Shown piece after piece: positions 8,516-16,616 of a stretch of DNA of 22,991 nucleotides. Origin of the DNA: an uncultured Anaerolineales bacterium. Lineage in GTDB: Bacteria > Chloroflexota > Anaerolineae > Anaerolineales > UBA11657. Where the stretch lies: assembly GCA_913040765.1 (NCBI GenBank), contig CAJWIA010000002.1, positions 1-22,991 of the forward strand. The letters run 5' to 3'. The notes beneath the pieces are model-generated. The model made no database searches. It saw nothing but the letters and a program-made list of their open reading frames with translations, and was not told the DNA's origin. Each line of letters starts with the position of its first letter. The first letter of the stretch is position 1. The position numbers and the translations under genes are program-made.

Positions 8516-9457
8516 TTGACTATGGGACCAGAATATGTAACCTTCTCTAACATCATCATTGATGATATCGTCCTTTATGATGGTTCAACACATATGAGCG
8601 TACTTGGTGGTTCTGGTACTCATGCATTGATTGGTATGCGTGTCTGGTCCGAATGTTTGGGCTTTGTGGCTTCAGTAGGTAAAGATATTTCTCAATCTGT
8701 ATATAAAGATAGTCTTACTGCACTAGGTGGTGTAGATTTGAGGGCTATTGTGAAAAGAGACAAATATCAAACTGCTAGAGCTTGGCAGTTGTTCGAGCAG
8801 GATGGGACGCGAACTGAGATTATGCGTACGGACACAAATGAATTTCTTGAGAACACACCTACTTATGAGGAAATGCCTGTTGATTATCGTCATGCAAAGG
8901 GCTTCCATCTCATTTGGGGACGGGATCTAAATGAATTGAGTGGCCTGATTTCTAAATTGCGTAAAACTAATCCTTCAACCTGTTTGCTATGGGAGCCATC
9001 ACCTGATCATATGAGATGTGAAGTCAATGAGTATAAAGAGATACTCAATCGGATTAGTGTTTTTTCTCCCGACATTGATCAAGCGCAAGAACTAACAGGT
9101 TTAGACGACGCATCTGAAATGGCATCAGTATTTATAGGCTGGGGAGCAGAAATTGTTGCTATTCGTATGGGTGCACGAGGTTCATATTTGGCTACTAGTG
9201 ATGGTGGTGCTTGGCAGATTCCCGCTGTTGCAAAAAAGATAGTTGATGTCACCGGAGCAGGTAATGCCTATTGTGGAGGCATGTTGGTTGGCGTTGCTGA
9301 TAGTATTGATTTGCCTGAGGCGGCACTACGCGCTTCAGTTAGTGCTAGCTTTGCTTTGGAGCAGTTTGGCGTCCCAAAATTTACCGATAATCTAGAGGAT
9401 GAAGCTATGTCAAGATTGATATGGGCTAGGAAGAATGTTGTACAATGTCAAGATTGA
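8516..9457 (+). CDS. PfkB-family kinase, MAK32-like, with Asn at the catalytic base position (second copy)
   Basis: 313-residue PfkB-fold protein, closest in this window to the one at 2571-3482: both share an IIIDD(L/I)V start, a V-L-G-G-x-G sugar loop (29-34 here) and a C-terminal GAGN motif. Here the motif is DVTGAGN (244-250), so the first Asp is kept but the catalytic-base position is Asn250. The frame starts immediately after the transporter stop. Either TTG 8516 (GAGG 8 bases upstream) or ATG 8522 could be the start; I chose TTG for its spacing and because its paralogue also starts with TTG. Repetition of the same substitution in two genes argues against sequencing error and for a functional subfamily. 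Confidence 0.87.
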   Translation: MTMGPEYVTFSNIIIDDIVLYDGSTHMSVLGGSGTHALIGMRVWSECLGFVASVGKDISQSVYKDSLTALGGVDLRAIVKRDKYQTARAWQLFEQDGTRTEIMRTDTNEFLENTPTYEEMPVDYRHAKGFHLIWGRDLNELSGLISKLRKTNPSTCLLWEPSPDHMRCEVNEYKEILNRISVFSPDIDQAQELTGLDDASEMASVFIGWGAEIVAIRMGARGSYLATSDGGAWQIPAVAKKIVDVTGAGNAYCGGMLVGVADSIDLPEAALRASVSASFALEQFGVPKFTDNLEDEAMSRLIWARKNVVQCQD

Positions 9458-9481
9458 TTATAGATCAAATCCTAGTATAAT
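9454..9481 (+). promoter_or_regulatory. Putative promoter of the ABC-transporter operon
   Basis: TTGATT (9454-9459) and a perfect TATAAT (9476-9481) are separated by 16 bases, a sigma-70-like arrangement. The expected transcription start, about 7 bases downstream, falls next to ATG 9490, and no Shine-Dalgarno sequence is visible, so the message may be leaderless. The -35 half overlaps the 3' end of the preceding gene. Confidence 0.45.
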
Positions 9482-9489
9482 TTACACTT

Positions 9490-10434
9490 ATGATTAGTAC
9501 TCGCAATCTTACTAAAACATATCCTGAAGTTGAGGCGGTAAAGTCGGTTACTTTGAATGTCCGAGAGGGCGAGGTATATGGTTTCTTAGGACCGAATGGT
9601 GCTGGCAAAAGTACTACTATGGCTATGCTACTAGGTTTAGTAAAACCAACGTCAGGCGAATTGTCGCTTTTTGGTACCTCGCTTGAAAATAATTATTTTG
9701 CTATAAAAAATGCAACAGGTGTAGTTGGTGAGAATCCATACTTCTTTGATGAGATGACTGCCTGGGAGTTTCTTTCATTCCATGCAGATATTTTCATGAT
9801 TGAGTCTAAAGAAAATAGAATCAATGAACTCATGGAGAATGTTGGACTTAGACAATATGCAAATATACGACCAAGCGAATATTCGCGAGGTATGCGTCAA
9901 AAGCTTAGTTTTGTAAGAGCACTTTTACACAAACCTGATTTGCTAATGTTAGATGAGCCTGTGTCTGGGCTAGATCCACATGGTATACGACAGATACGCG
10001 GGTTAATTGAGGAACAGAAGAAGTCAGGCACTACTATTTTTATTTCTTCACACATTTTGTCAGAAATTGAACGAACTGCTGATCGTATTGCTATTATGCA
10101 TAAAGGTAAGTTGTTAGTGGAGGATAATTTAGATGGACTTCGCTATTCTGTCGATCAATCTGTAAGAGTGAATGTTGAAGTAGCTAATGTGCCAGAGACT
10201 CTTTCTGGAGTACTTTCAGATATTCCACATATTGTTGATCATAATATAGATGGTCAGCACATTGAAATTCGGCTAGACGCAACCTCAGATTATCGTGCAG
10301 AGTTGTCTTCTGCAATTACTGCGTCTGGAGCTACAATAATTGGTATGGAGACTAGAAAGGCAAGCCTAGAGGAAACCTTTATGACTTTCACAGATGACAA
10401 TGTGATAGGGTTGTCAAAGGGTGAAGTGCAATGA
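9490..10434 (+). CDS. ABC transporter ATP-binding protein
   Basis: 314-residue ATPase of the ABC-2 (drug/NatA-like) exporter type. Walker A is GPNGAGKST (34-42), the signature region reads YSRGMRQ (131-137, a degenerate LSGGQ), Walker B is LLMLDEP (151-157) and the H-loop is SSHIL (186-190, His188). About 90 residues after the nucleotide-binding domain form the C-terminal extension usual in this subfamily. It energises the permease encoded next, which it overlaps by ATGA. A promoter-like element just upstream suggests a transcription unit of its own. The cargo is unknown. ABC-2 pairs are usually exporters, so uptake of the operon's substrate is less likely than export or a cell-surface function. 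Confidence 0.95.
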   Translation: MISTRNLTKTYPEVEAVKSVTLNVREGEVYGFLGPNGAGKSTTMAMLLGLVKPTSGELSLFGTSLENNYFAIKNATGVVGENPYFFDEMTAWEFLSFHADIFMIESKENRINELMENVGLRQYANIRPSEYSRGMRQKLSFVRALLHKPDLLMLDEPVSGLDPHGIRQIRGLIEEQKKSGTTIFISSHILSEIERTADRIAIMHKGKLLVEDNLDGLRYSVDQSVRVNVEVANVPETLSGVLSDIPHIVDHNIDGQHIEIRLDATSDYRAELSSAITASGATIIGMETRKASLEETFMTFTDDNVIGLSKGEVQ

Positions 10435-11273
10435 GCGATACTAGTAAGTTGTATAAGCAAATACAGACAGCTCTAACAATACACAGGCGCGATTTTCGGA
10501 TCACTATTTTTGGGCCTGTTCTTTACATAGTCACTACTATATCCATAGCAATAGGTATAGTGATTATAAGAAATTACCTTAACTACATAGAGTCCAATGG
10601 TCTGTACCCGATGCCAGATTTGTTTTCTTTTCCTTTTAGATGGGTCATCATACTTACTAGTGTGTACTTGGCATTTTCGGTAGTGGTGGCTATTGCTCGT
10701 GAAAGAGAGAGTGGAGCAATGGAGTTGTTATTCTATGGGCCTGTCGACAATGTGTCCTACGTTCTTGGTAAATACTCAGCACAGCTTACTGTATATTGTT
10801 CGCTTATTATCTTATACCTAATATGTTTTTTTATACTATCTAATATAGCTGGAGTACAAATTCCAGGAAGTTTTTATATGATGATGCTTCTATCGCTAGT
10901 TACAGGCGCTTATCTAATATCGGTGGGAGTATTTGTATCAACAATGTCAAGGAATGTACGGTCTGCTACGCTTGTGTTTTTAACTTTGATTGCAAGCACT
11001 TTACTCATTCAGGCGTCGCAAGCCTGGTTGTCAAATATAGCTCCGGAGTCAGATTACTACAATCCAGTGCTCTTGTTACAGCAGCTGCTCGGTTGGATTC
11101 AGGTTGTGTTAACTTGGCTGTCTCCATTTTCATATCTCAATTATGGTGTGAGTGAAATGTTACGCGGTAATATGAGCGCATTTCTGAGAGTGGTTGGGTT
11201 ATCATTTGTGTTTTGTATTACATTTGTTTTTAGCAGTATTATAGGCTTGAAGATTCGTGGGGTACGTCAGTGA
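10431..11273 (+). CDS. ABC-2 type transporter permease
   Basis: 280-residue integral membrane protein with about six hydrophobic spans, the size and pattern of ABC-2 permeases. The first span is at about 27-47. A conserved-looking cytoplasmic ARERESGAMELL segment follows the second span (about 89-100), as in NosY/NatB-like permeases, where this region contacts the ATPase. The gene overlaps both neighbours (ATGA with the ATPase, GTGA with the next gene), so all three are translationally coupled and probably form one complex. Confidence 0.87.
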   Translation: MSDTSKLYKQIQTALTIHRRDFRITIFGPVLYIVTTISIAIGIVIIRNYLNYIESNGLYPMPDLFSFPFRWVIILTSVYLAFSVVVAIARERESGAMELLFYGPVDNVSYVLGKYSAQLTVYCSLIILYLICFFILSNIAGVQIPGSFYMMMLLSLVTGAYLISVGVFVSTMSRNVRSATLVFLTLIASTLLIQASQAWLSNIAPESDYYNPVLLLQQLLGWIQVVLTWLSPFSYLNYGVSEMLRGNMSAFLRVVGLSFVFCITFVFSSIIGLKIRGVRQ

Positions 11274-12766
11274 GAAAGTTCATTGCTGCCATATTATTAT
11301 CATGGCTTGGCTTGATGAGTATGGACATAGATGTTCGTATAGTTGCTGCTGATAATCATGATGATGATAAAAGGGATTTGCCCGGTTTGGTTGACAAGAC
11401 AGAAAAGAGGGCGGAGTTTGTTTACGGTGTTAATGCTTATAATGGTACCCTATATCAAGGAGTCTTTCATCCTCCAAGTGTTGACACAATATATTTACTT
11501 GCGGATGAAATTAACATAATTTCCCCGCGTAAAACCCTAATTTATTATTGGGCTGTTACAAACGAATACAAGGCTGATTTTGACAGTATGAATGAAGATA
11601 TACCGGGAACTTTGGAGATCAGACTGAAAGGCGAACTTGTATTAACGGTTGAGCCTACGGATTATGTCATTCAGTATCCTGAGGGTATTACACGAGGAGC
11701 AGCAGAGGTATATTTGGGTGGGGCTGCACAGAGAAAATATGGTGAGTGGGAAGAAGCTTTGAAAGCATACCGATTAGATGTGTCGGAATACTATGAGAAC
11801 TCACGTAATTGGCGCACTGACCTAACTGACCGTGTTCAGTCTGGAGAAATCACTTCAGAAGATGATGTGCTTGTGTCCCAACCTATGAGACCTGTTGATT
11901 TTCTGTACTCTAGTACTAAAGTTTTTAGAGGAGTGCCACTGAATTTGCCTCCTGGCAGATATGATATACAAATGCGTAGTGATGCGGGAAAAATAGTAGC
12001 TGATAGCGTAAAGGAGCTGGTTGTATTTCAGTCAGATAGAGTTGGTGTAGGATATACTGTTATTCCTGAAGATAAATGGACCACTCCAGAGCAGACTTAT
12101 AATCCTGACGAGATGTTATATGTTAGATCCAATAACATACTATATCTAGATCCTTTTTTTGAAAGCGAATACAACGATCAATATTTTACTCACTTGGAAG
12201 CACCACAGGCTCCGAATTTTGTGAACTCTGATTGGAAATGGGTAAAAGAAGAAAACTTTAAAATCTCAGATCCATCTAGGTGGAGAAGATCAGGAGATTC
12301 TGCTGATGTCACTTTTATTGGAGAACGTCGCCCTGGACGGCATATAAATGATGAAGGCATAGCATATGATATGCAAGTAGTAGAAAGAAGTATGATACAG
12401 GATCCAATTGAGTTTGAAGATTATATGGTTCGTCAGAATCCAGGCAAAGCACTAGGTTACGAAATTCTTGAGGCGATGGAAGGGTTGTCTCAAGGTATGC
12501 GTGACCGCGCCCCTGATTTTTCAGCATTTCAAATAATTGTTCGTAGATCTCTTCAAGATCTTGAAGTAAACTTACAGGGAGATGATGGTGCTATTCTAGG
12601 CGGTAGTGCTAGAACAGTAGATGTGGTCAGTGGAACTGGGTCTACCAATCTTTTTCTTGCTTTGATTCTACCAATTTTACTAGGAATAGTAATGGTTGGA
12701 TATAGGCGATACAGTTTAAAAATTCATCGAGAGAAACTCGCGTCCCCAGCAATAGAAAACAGTTAA
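11270..12766 (+). CDS. Exported membrane-anchored protein of unknown function, coupled to ABC transporter
   Basis: 498 residues, not recognised as a known family. The GTG start overlaps the permease stop. The N-terminus is a signal peptide or anchor (MRKF, then a hydrophobic stretch to about residue 28). A long hydrophilic region rich in Asp, Glu, Tyr and Trp follows, and one hydrophobic span lies near the end (about 454-476: FLALILPILLGIVMVGY) before a short basic tail. That is the topology of a type I membrane protein with a large extracytoplasmic domain. I see no catalytic motif, lipobox or repeat. Its coupling to the ATPase and permease suggests an accessory or substrate-handling subunit. 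The stop codon lies inside the left arm of a terminator-like hairpin. Confidence 0.8.
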   Translation: MRKFIAAILLSWLGLMSMDIDVRIVAADNHDDDKRDLPGLVDKTEKRAEFVYGVNAYNGTLYQGVFHPPSVDTIYLLADEINIISPRKTLIYYWAVTNEYKADFDSMNEDIPGTLEIRLKGELVLTVEPTDYVIQYPEGITRGAAEVYLGGAAQRKYGEWEEALKAYRLDVSEYYENSRNWRTDLTDRVQSGEITSEDDVLVSQPMRPVDFLYSSTKVFRGVPLNLPPGRYDIQMRSDAGKIVADSVKELVVFQSDRVGVGYTVIPEDKWTTPEQTYNPDEMLYVRSNNILYLDPFFESEYNDQYFTHLEAPQAPNFVNSDWKWVKEENFKISDPSRWRRSGDSADVTFIGERRPGRHINDEGIAYDMQVVERSMIQDPIEFEDYMVRQNPGKALGYEILEAMEGLSQGMRDRAPDFSAFQIIVRRSLQDLEVNLQGDDGAILGGSARTVDVVSGTGSTNLFLALILPILLGIVMVGYRRYSLKIHREKLASPAIENS

Positions 12767-12790
12767 CAATTATAAATTTAACTGTTTTTT
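12756..12790 (+). terminator. AT-rich hairpin terminator after the ABC operon
   Basis: AAAACAGTTAA (12756-12766) and TTAACTGTTTT (12778-12788) form a perfect 11-base inverted repeat with an 11-base loop, and the T run continues to 12790. The left arm includes the TAA stop of the preceding gene. The stem is AT-rich and so weaker than a classical intrinsic terminator, but position and T tract fit. It could also act in the reverse direction. Confidence 0.6.
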
Positions 12791-12822
12791 ACCACCATCA
12801 AATAGATATATTTTGTTTGGCA

Positions 12823-12828
12823 TATAAT
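12823..12828 (+). promoter_or_regulatory. Possible -10 element upstream of the second kinase/deaminase operon
   Basis: A perfect TATAAT lies between the terminator hairpin and the next gene, where a promoter is expected. I find no -35 hexamer at 16-18 bases and no extended -10, so support is positional only. Confidence 0.3.
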
Positions 12829-12879
12829 GTGTCCGTAATGAAATGTTGAATTTACTTTTTTGGCCACAATGCTAAATAT

Positions 12880-13833
12880 TTGTCAATGAAACTCTTAACC
12901 ATCAGCGATTTGTGTGCGGATTTAGTGGTTCCCATCGGTGAGTTACCCTTGCGTCCTGGTAAACATCAGCCATCTAATCAGTGTTTGTTTGTTGCGGGAG
13001 GAACTAGTAATACTTTAATAGTTGCTGCTCGTTTAGGTTTGGATACACATGCAGTAGGTGCAGTGGGTGATGATTGGTTGGGAAAAATGGTATTACAGCA
13101 ACTGTGTGATGAAGATGTGTCGACCAATTATGTACAGGTTGTTCCTGATGCTACTACTACTCTATCTATAGAATTAGTAGACAGTAGTGCACAACATGTT
13201 TTCGTTGGCGCGTTAGGTAAAGGTACAACTGTAGAGCTATCTACTGATCTAGACACTATATTGTCTGGGGTAGAAGCCGTGTTTTGTACTAGTTATGCAT
13301 TGGCTAACCACTCGCTTTTTAGTTGTTCGAATAGTTTAGAAATTCTCAAATATGCTCACAAATGTGGTATACCGACATTTTTTGATTTGGGTCCTGCTGC
13401 GTTTTCGATTGATCGGGATATTGTTGAGCAGGCAATTAATGCTAGTACTGTCGTATTGACTACTATGGAGGAACTAATTGGTTGGACAGGACGTAGTGAC
13501 AAGATACAGGCTACTAATGAAATCCTTGGTACAGGAGCTGAGATCGTGGTCATAAAATGTGGTAGCGAAGGTTGTATCATAATGTCTTCCGAGGAAGAAA
13601 TCATGTTAGATGGTTTTAATGTTACAGTCTGTGATACTGCCGGTGCTGGAGATGCATTTGCTGGTGCGTTTATCTTTGGATATTTAAACAGATACAGTCT
13701 CGCTGAATCTGGTACTATAGCTAATGCTGCTGGAGCTATTACAGTAACTCGTGTCGGTACTGGCCCTTATGTGCCACAGCGTGTTGAGATATTTGATATG
13801 CTAGAGTCGTATGGTGTAACATTCGGTGAATGA
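12880..13833 (+). CDS. PfkB-family carbohydrate or nucleoside kinase
   Basis: 317-residue PfkB kinase with an intact active site: the GG loop VAGGTSNT (38-45), the AVGDDWLG block (61-68) and C-terminal DTAGAGD (252-258) with catalytic Asp258. It should transfer the ATP gamma-phosphate to a sugar or nucleoside hydroxyl. The frame can start at TTG 12880 or ATG 12886, and neither has a clear ribosome site; the difference is two residues. It is the first gene after a terminator-like hairpin, so it probably leads a separate transcription unit with the deaminase, methyltransferase and ribokinase. Next to an ADA-like enzyme, a nucleoside kinase role (adenosine- or inosine-type) is plausible but not shown. 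Confidence 0.9.
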   Translation: MSMKLLTISDLCADLVVPIGELPLRPGKHQPSNQCLFVAGGTSNTLIVAARLGLDTHAVGAVGDDWLGKMVLQQLCDEDVSTNYVQVVPDATTTLSIELVDSSAQHVFVGALGKGTTVELSTDLDTILSGVEAVFCTSYALANHSLFSCSNSLEILKYAHKCGIPTFFDLGPAAFSIDRDIVEQAINASTVVLTTMEELIGWTGRSDKIQATNEILGTGAEIVVIKCGSEGCIIMSSEEEIMLDGFNVTVCDTAGAGDAFAGAFIFGYLNRYSLAESGTIANAAGAITVTRVGTGPYVPQRVEIFDMLESYGVTFGE

Positions 13834-13874
13834 ATTGTTGCGATTCTTACAATAAAATTGTGAGGTTAAATGAT

Positions 13875-14930
13875 ATGGAAATCGCTTATAGTGTTCCCAA
13901 AAGTGAACTACATTTACATCTTGATGGGTCATTGGATACAGGATTTATCGCGGCGTGCGCGGCAGACAGAGGCATAGAACTGCCTGTTGAATCCGCAGAT
14001 ATTAGACAATACTTGCATGATTTGAAGAGCAAACGAGCGCATATTGATAGTAAAGTGTCTAGTTCTTCAAATTGGTCAAACTTTGATTTTTGTAATCAAT
14101 TCTTACAAACGTCTGATGAACTTAGAGGGGCTACATTTTCTCTATGTGAGACGTTAATTGCTGATAATGTGGTACTAGCTGAGATCCGTTTTTGTCCGGA
14201 ACTTCACACTAACGAGAATTTGACAGCAAATGATGCTGTTGATGCTGTGGTGTCTGGATTTCGTGAAGCGGAGCAAACTCTAAATATGAGAGGTGGTGTG
14301 ATTGTTTGCGCGCTGCGGTCATACGCTGTAGAACACACAATCGAAATGGTGGAATTAGCATCAGCGTGGCTTGGTCAAGGAGTCATAGGGTTTGACATAG
14401 CTGGTGATGAAGGTGCTTTTGCATTAGATATTCATGAATCTGGTATAAAAGAGGCGCTGCGCAGGAATGTACCAATGACTTTGCATGCAGGTGAATGGCC
14501 GGAAGATACCATCAAAAATATAAAACTGGCTGTAGATTTAGGCGTAGATCGCATAGGTCATGGGGTTACTCTGTGTCAGGATCCTAAACTCATGAATCTA
14601 GTTGCAGATGAGGGTATTACTGTCGAATGTTGTTTGACAAGTAATGTTGGGTGGAAGGTGCCATCTTATGCAGTTCATCCTATCAGAAATATGTTTGAAG
14701 CAGGAGTAAAAGTTTGTATAAATTCGGACAATTTGTTGTTATCGGGATCTTTCGATCGCGCTGCATACTCAACTGGAGAAGTACAGCGTTTAGTTGATGA
14801 TGTAGGCTTTACCTGGGAGCAAGCTAGACAAGTATTACTTAATGGTGTTATGGCGTCTTTTAGTCCTGGAGTAGATGAAGATTGGATTTCTCAATATAAA
14901 CAAAGATTAGATACAGTTTTGTCAAAGTGA
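13875..14930 (+). CDS. Adenosine deaminase-family protein
   Basis: 351 residues from ATG 13875. Adenosine deaminases hydrolyse adenosine to inosine and ammonia with a zinc site. Visible motifs are PKSELHLHLDGSL (zinc His13 and His15), HAGE (His204, catalytic Glu207), RIGHG (catalytic His229) and SDN (284-286). In classical ADA the last motif is (T/S)DD: the first Asp binds zinc and is kept as Asp285, while the second, which contacts purine N7 in the mammalian enzyme, is Asn286 here. Altered base recognition is therefore likely, and other ADA-fold deaminases (N6-substituted purine, aminodeoxyfutalosine) are alternatives. The start was chosen for GAGG 9 bases upstream and its usual distance to the first motif. 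An in-frame ATG at 13830 overlaps the previous stop and would add 15 residues. Confidence 0.9.
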   Translation: MEIAYSVPKSELHLHLDGSLDTGFIAACAADRGIELPVESADIRQYLHDLKSKRAHIDSKVSSSSNWSNFDFCNQFLQTSDELRGATFSLCETLIADNVVLAEIRFCPELHTNENLTANDAVDAVVSGFREAEQTLNMRGGVIVCALRSYAVEHTIEMVELASAWLGQGVIGFDIAGDEGAFALDIHESGIKEALRRNVPMTLHAGEWPEDTIKNIKLAVDLGVDRIGHGVTLCQDPKLMNLVADEGITVECCLTSNVGWKVPSYAVHPIRNMFEAGVKVCINSDNLLLSGSFDRAAYSTGEVQRLVDDVGFTWEQARQVLLNGVMASFSPGVDEDWISQYKQRLDTVLSK

Positions 14931-14957
14931 ATCGAACAGGTAGATACAACTAAGATT

Positions 14958-15650
14958 ATGGATCATTTTAAGAATATTTATAGTAATATGGCAGTTGAAT
15001 ATCATCGCATGATTGAATATGAAGATGTCGATGACAATCTTTATGAGTGTATTGATAAACTTCTGACTACAGATTTTAGTTCGGTACTGGATATAGGTAG
15101 TGGAACAGGAAGAATCCCATTGTTGTTGTCTGATACCAATTTGAACGTTATTGGGTTGGATTTGTATTGGGAAATGCTACAAGAAAATGTTCGCCAGCGC
15201 AATTTGTCTGCTGGTTCCTGGTTGCTATCACAAGGAAATGCAGGAGCGCTTCCAGTGTTATCTGATTGTTTTGATGTTGTAACTGCAGGCTGGGTGTTGG
15301 GGCATACATGCAGCTGGCACTTGAATTGGCAAACAAAACTGGATATAGTATTGAATGAAATGCATCGTGTGGTTCGTAGTCAAGGGATTATAATCATCAT
15401 GGAAACCCTTACGACTGGTAGTGATATACCTTCTCCACCAACATCAGATTTGTCGGACTATTATGATTGGCTTGAAAACTCATGGAACTTTTCTAGGCAG
15501 GAGCTTCGCACAGATTATAAGTTTCCTGATGTGCAGAAGGCTATAAATAACACTGAATTTTTTTTTGGAGAACAACTAAGCAATATGATTGTCGATAATG
15601 ATTGGAGTCGTGTTCCAGAGTGTACAGGTGTTTGGAGTAAAATTGTATAA
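14958..15650 (+). CDS. Class I SAM-dependent methyltransferase
   Basis: 230-residue methyltransferase. Motif I is LDIGSGTGR (44-52), followed by an acidic residue after strand 2 (GLDL, 66-69), and the motif IV region reads FDVVTAGWVLGH (105-116), typical of the methyltransferase-11/25 group that acts on small molecules. It would transfer a methyl group from SAM in the cytoplasm; the acceptor is unknown. It lies 27 bases after the deaminase and a few bases before the ribokinase reading frame, so it is probably part of the same unit. No Shine-Dalgarno sequence is clear. In this setting a nucleoside or base acceptor can be imagined but is not supported by any specific residue. Confidence 0.88.
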   Translation: MDHFKNIYSNMAVEYHRMIEYEDVDDNLYECIDKLLTTDFSSVLDIGSGTGRIPLLLSDTNLNVIGLDLYWEMLQENVRQRNLSAGSWLLSQGNAGALPVLSDCFDVVTAGWVLGHTCSWHLNWQTKLDIVLNEMHRVVRSQGIIIIMETLTTGSDIPSPPTSDLSDYYDWLENSWNFSRQELRTDYKFPDVQKAINNTEFFFGEQLSNMIVDNDWSRVPECTGVWSKIV

Positions 15651-15698
15651 GAAGGTTCTTTGTGTATTGGCAAATTCAGACAAGGATCGGATGATGAT

Positions 15699-16616
15699 AT
15701 GAGTGTTGTAATATACGGTAGCATTAATACTGACTTGATTGCTTATACTCCTAAGCTTCCACAGCGAGGAGAAACTTTGCTCGGGAAATCATATCTGATG
15801 GCTCTAGGTGGTAAAGGTGCAAACCAGGCTGTAGCTGCTGCAAAATTAGGTGCAAAGGTGTGCATGGTGGGACATGTAGGTGATGATACATTTGGTCGTC
15901 AAGTGCTAGAACAACTGACTGATTATGGTGTAGATGTAGCGAATGTCGAAATGGTTGCTGACCAAGGGAGTGGATTGGCTGTGATCAGTGTGGATGACAA
16001 TGGAGAAAACACAATTATCGTTTTGTCAGGAGCTAATATGCAGTTTGATCAGCAAGATGTTATTCGCACCGAGAGCTTATTTGACGACACTAAAGTCTTA
16101 CTGCTTCAACTGGAGGTTCCAGTTGAAGCAGATTTGGCAGTGGCTCGTGCAGCGCATGCTAAGGGTATTACAGTGGTTTTGGATCCAGCCCCAGCAGCAG
16201 AATTGCCAGATGAGTTGTATAGTTCGGTTGATATATTGACCCCAAATGAGGTAGAGACCGAAATGATGGTTGGTATACGGCCTTCTTCACCACAGGAAGC
16301 TGCTGACGCGGCTAAGATACTACAAAGTCGTGGAGTAAACACGGTTATTGTCACACTTGGTTCCGAAGGAGTATTTTGCGCATCAGGCGATAGGACTACA
16401 TATATACCAGCGTTTGATGTAGATGCTATTGACACTGTCGGTTCAGGTGATGCATTCAATGGTGGACTCGCAGTTGCAATTTCAGAAGGTCTAGAGATTG
16501 ATGAGGCTCTTGAGTGGGGTGCAGCAGCAGGTGCACTTAGTACGACTCGTTCCGGTGCAGCTGGAGCTATGCCCGATAGAGCTGAACTGACTAGTCTGAT
16601 ATCTAGTAGTAGGTAG
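15699..16616 (+). CDS. rbsK: Ribokinase
   Basis: 305 residues from ATG 15699, matching ribokinase length. Ribokinase phosphorylates D-ribose at O5 with ATP, feeding ribose freed by nucleoside hydrolysis into the pentose phosphate pathway. The canonical signatures are present: GSINTDL (7-13), GGKGANQAVAAAKLG (37-51), the LDPAPA block (161-166), TPNEVE (181-186) and DTVGSGD (245-251, catalytic Asp251). It is the most standard of the six PfkB proteins here. A TTG at 15660 would add 13 residues. I prefer the ATG because it gives the family's usual N-terminus and AAGGA lies 12 bases upstream. The 3' end overlaps the convergent fused kinase gene by 14 bases. Confidence 0.93.
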   Translation: MSVVIYGSINTDLIAYTPKLPQRGETLLGKSYLMALGGKGANQAVAAAKLGAKVCMVGHVGDDTFGRQVLEQLTDYGVDVANVEMVADQGSGLAVISVDDNGENTIIVLSGANMQFDQQDVIRTESLFDDTKVLLLQLEVPVEADLAVARAAHAKGITVVLDPAPAAELPDELYSSVDILTPNEVETEMMVGIRPSSPQEAADAAKILQSRGVNTVIVTLGSEGVFCASGDRTTYIPAFDVDAIDTVGSGDAFNGGLAVAISEGLEIDEALEWGAAAGALSTTRSGAAGAMPDRAELTSLISSSR

